A stretch of DNA of 64,000 bases. It comes from Mytilus trossulus. Taxonomy: Eukaryota > Mollusca > Bivalvia > Mytilida > Mytilidae. The stretch spans positions 34,015,578-34,079,577 of the forward strand of contig NC_086378.1 in the NCBI RefSeq assembly GCF_036588685.1, written 5' to 3'. Shown here piece after piece: positions 51,778-64,000 of the stretch (its first letter is position 1; every line of letters begins with the position of its first letter). The notes beneath the pieces are model-generated. The model made no database searches and was not told the origin of the DNA. It worked only from the letters and a program-made list of their open reading frames with translations. The translations under genes and the position numbers were made by a program.

Positions 51778-53024
51778 TTATTTGCTTTCTCTGAACAGAC
51801 ATTTTCATTCAATGACAATACACATTTCAACTTAATGGAATGGAATTTAGTTGGGGAAAAAATAAACCTCACAGACATATCTAGGAATACTGGTTATCTA
51901 TTTGTCTATTTGATGTATCCAGAAATTGGATACATCACAGGATTTTACATGCTTGCAGTTTTCTACCTGTCTTTCATAACTCAACATCATCTGTCAAAGC
52001 TGTGCTTGCCATCCATCAACGATCTGCTGCAGGTACTTCAGATCATAAATGGGAGAATGTATGAATAAAACTGTTACTGTTATTACTATTAAAGATTTTT
52101 TTTTTCTAGGTATTACAGTGAAGAAAAGAGATGCCCCTGACTGCGGGTAAAACTTCTTATGTGTGCATCTTCCTTTCAATTTTATTTTTAAACGCCATTC
52201 TATATTTATCCACAGTATGACGATGACAATTTCATCAGCCAATCCAATAAAAATGTTAATGCGCACACATGTACTTACTATTCTGAAGACTTCTTTTAGC
52301 CAGAAAAGTTTATAATAAGTCTGAAAACCACTTTTTATCATATAAAAAAGCTTATAAGTGCAAGATATATGCTTACATGGACTTCCTACATTGAAATTTT
52401 GTGGGGACTACTTGGACCCGTACCGAAATTATATTAATTTAAATAGAAATTTCATGATTTTGTTAACTAGCAGCAAGACAAGACTCTAAAGTGGACAAAA
52501 TATATTACTACATACATGATAAAAAAATTCTTTACAATTCTGACTGAAAAAGAGCTCTAAATTTTTGATAAAAGTACCCTGTAATATCAGCTTTTCTAAA
52601 AGAAATATTCAAATTAATGAATTATACAAGATATTTAAACTCTAACTTAAAAAAAAAGGTTATATTTTGGCCAGTTGGTGGTTCTCTTTCTTTGGTCTAG
52701 ACTACTGGTGTAAATAATACATCAAAAGAAGACAAGACAAAACAAGCGAAGAAAAGAAAAGAACAGAAGTACAGATAGAAACATTTATATGTTGATCTTT
52801 TTTTATATAATGTACTATTTAATATTCTACACACAAGGACATACATGTACCATGATAAACAAACACCCCCCTTTTTTTTGTGATGAGACTTGTGTGTATA
52901 TATATATCATAAAATTTATTTTTTGTCTATGTATTGCTTTGCATATAGATGGATTCAACAAGAAGAAATAAAAGAGAGAGAGAGAGATGGGGAAAAGAGG
53001 GGTTCGGCTATGTTTCTAATTTTC
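51778..53024. other. H4-H3 spacer starting at gap 3
   Basis: Forward-orientation spacer starting at the position equivalent to 5342. Hairpin 51911-51937. A T run near 52090 is 10 long against 9 elsewhere, consistent with a less accurate contig edge. No gene recognised. Confidence 0.8.
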
Positions 53025-53080
53025 ATGTACAACAATTTATAGATTCTTTTTGAAAAATATTGGTGGCCCTGAAAAGGGCC
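53025..53080 (-). terminator. H3 histone stem-loop and downstream element
   Basis: Stem-loop 53065-53080. Confidence 0.94.
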
Positions 53081-53109
53081 GTTATGTTTTGGTGAAAAAA
53101 TCACACTTC

Positions 53110-53715
<606 letters not shown>

Positions 53716-54718
53716 ATTTTTTACTGAAAAACTGCTCAACCCAAGCTGACAGTAAAAATGCCCCCTTTTTTCATTCATAATTACAGTTTCTGATCATCCC
53801 TCATAGCTCAACAATAGTAAATTAGTGTCACGGTTTCAATATGATAAATCTGAAGAAGAAAAATAATAATAATGAAAAAAGGTCAAAATACATGCAGAAA
53901 CATTAAGGAAAGGAACGAAAAATAAAAACAGGAAAAAATAAAAATAAAATGCAGTTATAACACAAACAAAGCGAAATAAAAATAAAAAAACAGAAACAAA
54001 TGGAATTACACATTCCCGACATGACATTGTGCGGATCGGCTGAGTTTCTTTATTGTTGTATTATGTCATATTTATGTATATTTAATATAAAAAAAGAAGA
54101 TGTGGTATGATTTTCATTTGGGCTGGGCACATTTGTCACATTGTCTGATTGTCGGTGTGCTTACATCAATTCCACATCTTTAATACACAAACAATAACTA
54201 AATAAAGACAGAAAGACAGAGAGAGAGATGCTGAAAAAAATGGAAAAAGGAAAAGAATGGAAAGTACATATCATATATAAAAGTGTTGACGAAAGAGATA
54301 ATGTTAACAAAAACTATAAATAATTATAATAATAAAAAAAAACCACACACCTTCTCAGATGAATCTAAGCATGCTCGCATCAATAACCAAGAGAGAGAAA
54401 GAAGAGAGCAGACTAGTATTAAATATAAATACTATCAGTGGTTTTTTTTCCCCCCGACAAACATTATATGATTTAACTGAGCTACTTGTGGGTTCAAAGA
54501 GTCAGAAAGTACGACAATAAATGTTCTGATGAAGAAGACTGAAAAAGTTACTAGACTTAGTGTTATGCTATAAGAACTGTACTTAAATGGGATGCGTTAG
54601 AGAGAGAAGAAAAGAAGAATCACGGAAGAAGGGACATTTATATTTTAGACATTTTTTATTTGTTATGTAGTAGAATATATTTTTTTCAATTATGTATGGG
54701 GAATAAAGTATTACTAAG
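53716..54718. other. H3-H2A spacer
   Basis: Simple AT- and GA-rich sequence; no gene seen. Confidence 0.8.
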
Positions 54719-54773
54719 ATGTACAACAATTTTAGACTCTTTTTGAAAAATATTGGTGGCCCTGAAAAGGGCC
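54719..54773 (-). terminator. H2A histone stem-loop and downstream element
   Basis: Stem-loop 54758-54773, intact behind the frameshifted H2A. Confidence 0.93.
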
Positions 54774-54806
54774 GTTGTTAAGTGAGTAATCCGATATATC
54801 CACTTT

Positions 54807-55461
<655 letters not shown>

Positions 55462-55836
55462 ATGCCACCCAAAGTAGGAACTAAAGGAGCCAAGAAGGCC
55501 GTCACCAAGGCAAAGACTGCCAGACCCGGCGGTGATAAGAAAAGGAGGAGGAAGAGACGTGAATCCTATGCTATCTACATCTACAAAGTCTTGAGACAAG
55601 TTCACCCCGACACCGGAGTGTCCTCAAAGGCAATGTCCATCATGAACAGCTTCGTCAACGATATCTTCGAGAGAATCGCAGCAGAGGCTTCCCGATTGGC
55701 ACACTACAACAAAAGATCTACCATCACATCCCGGGAGATCCAGACCGCTGTCCGTCTTCTCTTACCCGGAGAATTGGCCAAGCACGCTGTCAGTGAAGGT
55801 ACCAAAGCCGTCACTAAATACACCAGCAGCAAGTAA
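55462..55836 (+). CDS. H2B: Histone H2B
   Basis: Intact 124-aa copy. TATA at 55402-55409, stem-loop at 55865-55880; divergent from the frameshifted H2A. Confidence 0.98.
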   Translation: MPPKVGTKGAKKAVTKAKTARPGGDKKRRRKRRESYAIYIYKVLRQVHPDTGVSSKAMSIMNSFVNDIFERIAAEASRLAHYNKRSTITSREIQTAVRLLLPGELAKHAVSEGTKAVTKYTSSK

Positions 55837-55864
55837 ACAGTCTGAAGTTTATAACTTCACAAAC

Positions 55865-55919
55865 GGCCCTTTTCAGGGCCACCAACATTTTTCAAAAAGA
55901 ATTTACATTTGTTGTACAT
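55865..55919 (+). terminator. H2B histone stem-loop and downstream element
   Basis: Stem-loop 55865-55880. Confidence 0.94.
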
Positions 55920-56607
55920 CAATGTCAAACTTCTAAACAAAGCTATAAATCCCAACCCCAGCTATAACCACTTTCAAACTATTTCAATAGTATATGGTTA
56001 CTTTTCTCTTCTTTCTATCTGTATAACAAATATACGTGTATTTCACTCATTCTGTAGCATTTAATTTGTCTGTCAAAACTACAAAGCGTAAATACATAAA
56101 TCATGAAGAACAAAACAGTGCTTTCATTCCAATTAATAGAGTTGATAAATTTACGATTTCTTTTGCTTTTCGAGAGAAAAAAAATATTGCGAGAATTATT
56201 TTACACGGAAACAAGAACATTACCTAATCTTAAACCACGCAAAAAAAACCTCTATAATTGAATATAACAGAATCTACAGATTTTGTGTGTAAAAGTCCGT
56301 GCATTTTGTTTTGAAATTTTCTCTCTTCATGTAGGCAAATGCACGGACTTGATCTTTGAACGTATTCATAAACCTTCAGAAATATAAATTCTCAAATAAA
56401 TACAAGAGTAAGAGTAAGGAAGTTAATTAAAAAGAAAGCCAGATATTTAAAAAAAAAAAGGGGGGGGGGGGGGGGTATAACGAGAGAGAGAAAATAGTTG
56501 CGGATCAGGATCAGGGAAAACAAGAAAAACGGTTGAAAAATTCATGAACATTAGAGAAAAGAATAGAAGTGGGAGCAAGCTTTGATTTCAAGATTTTGTT
56601 TAAAACG
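55920..56607. other. H2B-H4 convergent spacer
   Basis: Inverted repeat 56293-56350; A11 at 56449-56459 and G16 at 56460-56475. No gene seen. Confidence 0.85.
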
Positions 56608-56663
56608 ATGTACAACAAATCTAAGATTCTTTTTGAAAAATGTTGGTGGCCCTGAAAAGGGCC
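56608..56663 (-). terminator. H4 histone stem-loop and downstream element
   Basis: Stem-loop 56648-56663. Confidence 0.94.
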
Positions 56664-56689
56664 GTTGTTGATATTAGCTGGGTGGCTGT

Positions 56690-57185
<496 letters not shown>

Positions 57186-58639
57186 ACTTTTTCATTCTAG
57201 GTCTGAAAAATATAATAATTCATATCAGACAGTAAATTTTTAAGAAAAAACTATTATTTCAATCGGAATAAAAATGACTGAAGGAGACAAAAAAAGTTCC
57301 AAAATGTTGAAAAGTTTTCATTTTAAGATAGAATAGTATGATAAATAAATGATAAATGAAAATCACTTTAGACAGTCAAAATTATAAAGATAATTATTTG
57401 CTTTCTCTGAACAGACATTTTCATTCAATGACAATACACATTTCAACTTAATGGAATGGAATTTAGTTGGGGAAAAAATAAACCTCACAGACATATCTAG
57501 GAATACTGGTTATCTATTTGTCTATTTGATGTATCCAGAAATTGGATACATCACAGGATTTTACATGCTTGCAGTTTTCTACCTGTCTTTCATAACTCAA
57601 CATCATCTGTCAAAGCTGTGCTTGCCATCCATCAACGATCTGCTGCAGGTACTTCAGATCATAAATGGGAGAATGTATGAATAAAACTGTTACTGTTATT
57701 ACTATTAAAGATTTTTTTTTCTAGGTATTACAGTGAAGAAAAGAGATGCCCCTGACTGCGGGTAAAACTTCTTATGTGTGCATCTTCCTTTCAATTTTAT
57801 TTTTAAACGCCATTCTATATTTATCCACAGTATGACGATGACAATTTCATCAGCCAATCCAATAAAAATGTTAATGCGCACACATGTACTTACTATTCTG
57901 AAGACTTCTTTTAGCCAGAAAAGTTTATAATAAGTCTGAAAACCACTTTTTATCATATAAAAAAGCTTATAAGTGCAAGATATATGCTTACATGGACTTC
58001 CTACATTGAAATTTTGTGGGGACTACTTGGACCCGTACCGAAATTATATTAATTTAAATAGAAATTTCATGATTTTGTTAACTAGCAGCAAGACAAGACT
58101 CTAAAGTGGACAAAATATATTACTACATACATGATAAAAAAATTCTTTACAATTCTGACTGAAAAAGAGCTCTAAATTTTTGATAAAAGTACCCTGTAAT
58201 ATCAGCTTTTCTAAAAGAAATATTCAAATTAATGAATTATACAAGATATTTAAACTCTAACTTAAAAAAAAAGGTTATATTTTGGCCAGTTGGTGGTTCT
58301 CTTTCTTTGGTCTAGACTACTGGTGTAAATAATACATCAAAAGAAGACAAGACAAAACAAGCGAAGAAAAGAAAAGAACAGAAGTACAGATAGAAACATT
58401 TATATGTTGATCTTTTTTTATATAATGTACTATTTAATATTCTACACACAAGGACATACATGTACCATGATAAACAAACACCCCCCTTTTTTTTGTGATG
58501 AGACTTGTGTGTATATATATATCATAAAATTTATTTTTTGTCTATGTATTGCTTTGCATATAGATGGATTCAACAAGAAGAAATAAAAGAGAGAGAGAGA
58601 GATGGGGAAAAGAGGGGTTCGGCTATGTTTCTAATTTTC
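57186..58639. other. H4-H3 spacer
   Basis: Hairpin 57527-57553; no recognised gene. Confidence 0.8.
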
Positions 58640-58695
58640 ATGTACAACAATTTATAGATTCTTTTTGAAAAATATTGGTGGCCCTGAAAAGGGCC
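58640..58695 (-). terminator. H3 histone stem-loop and downstream element
   Basis: Stem-loop 58680-58695. Confidence 0.94.
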
Positions 58696-58724
58696 GTTAT
58701 GTTTTGGTGAAAAAATCACACTTC

Positions 58725-59330
<606 letters not shown>

Positions 59331-60333
59331 ATTTTTTACTGAAAAACTGCTCAACCCAAGCTGACAGTAAAAATGCCCCCTTTTTTCATTCATAATTACA
59401 GTTTCTGATCATCCCTCATAGCTCAACAATAGTAAATTAGTGTCACGGTTTCAATATGATAAATCTGAAGAAGAAAAATAATAATAATGAAAAAAGGTCA
59501 AAATACATGCAGAAACATTAAGGAAAGGAACGAAAAATAAAAACAGGAAAAAATAAAAATAAAATGCAGTTATAACACAAACAAAGCGAAATAAAAATAA
59601 AAAAACAGAAACAAATGGAATTACACATTCCCGACATGACATTGTGCGGATCGGCTGAGTTTCTTTATTGTTGTATTATGTCATATTTATGTATATTTAA
59701 TATAAAAAAAGAAGATGTGGTATGATTTTCATTTGGGCTGGGCACATTTGTCACATTGTCTGATTGTCGGTGTGCTTACATCAATTCCACATCTTTAATA
59801 CACAAACAATAACTAAATAAAGACAGAAAGACAGAGAGAGAGATGCTGAAAAAAATGGAAAAAGGAAAAGAATGGAAAGTACATATCATATATAAAAGTG
59901 TTGACGAAAGAGATAATGTTAACAAAAACTATAAATAATTATAATAATAAAAAAAAACCACACACCTTCTCAGATGAATCTAAGCATGCTCGCATCAATA
60001 ACCAAGAGAGAGAAAGAAGAGAGCAGACTAGTATTAAATATAAATACTATCAGTGGTTTTTTTTCCCCCCGACAAACATTATATGATTTAACTGAGCTAC
60101 TTGTGGGTTCAAAGAGTCAGAAAGTACGACAATAAATGTTCTGATGAAGAAGACTGAAAAAGTTACTAGACTTAGTGTTATGCTATAAGAACTGTACTTA
60201 AATGGGATGCGTTAGAGAGAGAAGAAAAGAAGAATCACGGAAGAAGGGACATTTATATTTTAGACATTTTTTATTTGTTATGTAGTAGAATATATTTTTT
60301 TCAATTATGTATGGGGAATAAAGTATTACTAAG
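59331..60333. other. H3-H2A spacer
   Basis: Simple AT- and GA-rich sequence; no gene seen. Confidence 0.8.
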
Positions 60334-60388
60334 ATGTACAACAATTTTAGACTCTTTTTGAAAAATATTGGTGGCCCTGAAAAGGGCC
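60334..60388 (-). terminator. H2A histone stem-loop and downstream element
   Basis: Stem-loop 60373-60388. Confidence 0.94.
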
Positions 60389-60421
60389 GTTGTTAAGTGA
60401 GTAATCCGATATATCCACTTT

Positions 60422-61075
<654 letters not shown>

Positions 61076-61450
61076 ATGCCACCCAAAGTAGGAACTAAAG
61101 GAGCCAAGAAGGCCGTCACCAAGGCAAAGACTGCCAGACCCGGCGGTGATAAGAAAAGGAGGAGGAAGAGACGTGAATCCTATGCTATCTACATCTACAA
61201 AGTCTTGAGACAAGTTCACCCCGACACCGGAGTGTCCTCAAAGGCAATGTCCATCATGAACAGCTTCGTCAACGATATCTTCGAGAGAATCGCAGCAGAG
61301 GCTTCCCGATTGGCACACTACAACAAAAGATCTACCATCACATCCCGGGAGATCCAGACCGCTGTCCGTCTTCTCTTACCCGGAGAATTGGCCAAGCACG
61401 CTGTCAGTGAAGGTACCAAAGCCGTCACTAAATACACCAGCAGCAAGTAA
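61076..61450 (+). CDS. H2B: Histone H2B
   Basis: Intact 124-aa copy. TATA at 61016-61023, stem-loop at 61479-61494. Confidence 0.98.
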   Translation: MPPKVGTKGAKKAVTKAKTARPGGDKKRRRKRRESYAIYIYKVLRQVHPDTGVSSKAMSIMNSFVNDIFERIAAEASRLAHYNKRSTITSREIQTAVRLLLPGELAKHAVSEGTKAVTKYTSSK

Positions 61451-61478
61451 ACAGTCTGAAGTTTATAACTTCACAAAC

Positions 61479-61533
61479 GGCCCTTTTCAGGGCCACCAAC
61501 ATTTTTCAAAAAGAATTTACATTTGTTGTACAT
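61479..61533 (+). terminator. H2B histone stem-loop and downstream element
   Basis: Stem-loop 61479-61494. Confidence 0.94.
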
Positions 61534-62220
61534 CAATGTCAAACTTCTAAACAAAGCTATAAATCCCAACCCCAGCTATAACCACTTTCAAACTATTTCA
61601 ATAGTATATGGTTACTTTTCTCTTCTTTCTATCTGTATAACAAATATACGTGTATTTCACTCATTCTGTAGCATTTAATTTGTCTGTCAAAACTACAAAG
61701 CGTAAATACATAAATCATGAAGAACAAAACAGTGCTTTCATTCCAATTAATAGAGTTGATAAATTTACGATTTCTTTTGCTTTTCGAGAGAAAAAAAATA
61801 TTGCGAGAATTATTTTACACGGAAACAAGAACATTACCTAATCTTAAACCACGCAAAAAAAACCTCTATAATTGAATATAACAGAATCTACAGATTTTGT
61901 GTGTAAAAGTCCGTGCATTTTGTTTTGAAATTTTCTCTCTTCATGTAGGCAAATGCACGGACTTGATCTTTGAACGTATTCATAAACCTTCAGAAATATA
62001 AATTCTCAAATAAATACAAGAGTAAGAGTAAGGAAGTTAATTAAAAAGAAAGCCAGATATTTAAAAAAAAAAAGGGGGGGGGGGGGGGTATAACGAGAGA
62101 GAGAAAATAGTTGCGGATCAGGATCAGGGAAAACAAGAAAAACGGTTGAAAAATTCATGAACATTAGAGAAAAGAATAGAAGTGGGAGCAAGCTTTGATT
62201 TCAAGATTTTGTTTAAAACG
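61534..62220. other. H2B-H4 convergent spacer
   Basis: Inverted repeat 61907-61964; A11 at 62063-62073 and G15 at 62074-62088. No gene seen. Confidence 0.85.
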
Positions 62221-62276
62221 ATGTACAACAAATCTAAGATTCTTTTTGAAAAATGTTGGTGGCCCTGAAAAGGGCC
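62221..62276 (-). terminator. H4 histone stem-loop and downstream element
   Basis: Stem-loop 62261-62276. Confidence 0.94.
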
Positions 62277-62302
62277 GTTGTTGATATTAGCTGGGTGGCT
62301 GT

Positions 62303-62798
<496 letters not shown>

Positions 62799-64000
62799 AC
62801 TTTTTCATTCTAGGTCTGAAAAATATAATAATTCATATCAGACAGTAAATTTTTAAGAAAAAACTATTATTTCAATCGGAATAAAAATGACTGAAGGAGA
62901 CAAAAAAAGTTCCAAAATGTTGAAAAGTTTTCATTTTAAGATAGAATAGTATGATAAATAAATGATAAATGAAAATCACTTTAGACAGTCAAAATTATAA
63001 AGATAATTATTTGCTTTCTCTGAACAGACATTTTCATTCAATGACAATACACATTTCAACTTAATGGAATGGAATTTAGTTGGGGAAAAAATAAACCTCA
63101 CAGACATATCTAGGAATACTGGTTATCTATTTGTCTATTTGATGTATCCAGAAATTGGATACATCACAGGATTTTACATGCTTGCAGTTTTCTACCTGTC
63201 TTTCATAACTCAACATCATCTGTCAAAGCTGTGCTTGCCATCCATCAACGATCTGCTGCAGGTACTTCAGATCATAAATGGGAGAATGTATGAATAAAAC
63301 TGTTACTGTTATTACTATTAAAGATTTTTTTTTCTAGGTATTACAGTGAAGAAAAGAGATGCCCCTGACTGCGGGTAAAACTTCTTATGTGTGCATCTTC
63401 CTTTCAATTTTATTTTTAAACGCCATTCTATATTTATCCACAGTATGACGATGACAATTTCATCAGCCAATCCAATAAAAATGTTAATGCGCACACATGT
63501 ACTTACTATTCTGAAGACTTCTTTTAGCCAGAAAAGTTTATAATAAGTCTGAAAACCACTTTTTATCATATAAAAAAGCTTATAAGTGCAAGATATATGC
63601 TTACATGGACTTCCTACATTGAAATTTTGTGGGGACTACTTGGACCCGTACCGAAATTATATTAATTTAAATAGAAATTTCATGATTTTGTTAACTAGCA
63701 GCAAGACAAGACTCTAAAGTGGACAAAATATATTACTACATACATGATAAAAAAATTCTTTACAATTCTGACTGAAAAAGAGCTCTAAATTTTTGATAAA
63801 AGTACCCTGTAATATCAGCTTTTCTAAAAGAAATATTCAAATTAATGAATTATACAAGATATTTAAACTCTAACTTAAAAAAAAAGGTTATATTTTGGCC
63901 AGTTGGTGGTTCTCTTTCTTTGGTCTAGACTACTGGTGTAAATAATACATCAAAAGAAGACAAGACAAAACAAGCGAAGAAAAGAAAAGAACAGAAGTAC
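62799..64000. other. H4-H3 spacer, cut by window end
   Basis: Hairpin 63140-63166; no recognised gene. The next H3 would begin about 300 bp beyond the window. Confidence 0.8.

Overview
The window is a tandem array of replication-dependent core histone genes from an animal, most likely a bivalve mollusc close to Mytilus. H4 and H3 look identical to the animal consensus (H3.2 type), the H2B starts [12 protein letters not shown] and the H2A ends KKTQKAAK, both as I remember for mussels. The genes are intronless, and each intact 3' flank carries the metazoan histone stem-loop GGCCCTTTTCAGGGCC plus a purine-rich downstream element. The species call rests on remembered proteins and was not searched.

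The repeat unit is 5,611-5,615 bp, measured from H2B to H2B. Written with H2B on the + strand, one unit reads H2B(+), an 852-bp convergent spacer, H4(-), about 1.72 kb of spacer, H3(-), about 1.29 kb of spacer, H2A(-), then a 276-bp divergent H2A/H2B promoter leading into the next H2B. No unit holds a linker histone H1. The window has 12 H2B (one frameshifted), 12 H4, 10 H3 and 10 full-length H2A (one frameshifted), plus two H2A fragments cut by the window edge or a gap. Intact copies encode identical proteins, and spacers differ mainly by one- or two-base indels, as expected of a homogenised array.

Three runs of exactly 100 N (3015-3114, 28942-29041, 51678-51777) split the window into four contigs. 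Contigs 1 (1-3014), 2 (3115-28941) and 4 (51778-64000) have H2B on +; contig 3 (29042-51677) is in the opposite orientation. Both flips coincide with gaps, and five of the six gap edges fall in the same H4-H3 spacer. Simply turning contig 3 round would restore a uniform head-to-tail array, so a scaffolding orientation error is at least as likely as a real four-unit inversion.

Together the four genes supply the nucleosome core during S phase. Points beyond routine annotation: a TTTCAATCC element in all four promoters; a TTGTTGTACAT element at fixed distance behind every histone 3' processing signal; a 14-bp perfect inverted repeat between the convergent H2B and H4 genes; an 11-bp hairpin in the H4-H3 spacer; an H3 promoter without a TATA box where the other three genes have one; and two frameshifted genes whose position near gaps suggests consensus errors rather than pseudogenes. 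I found no new enzymatic or defence system.
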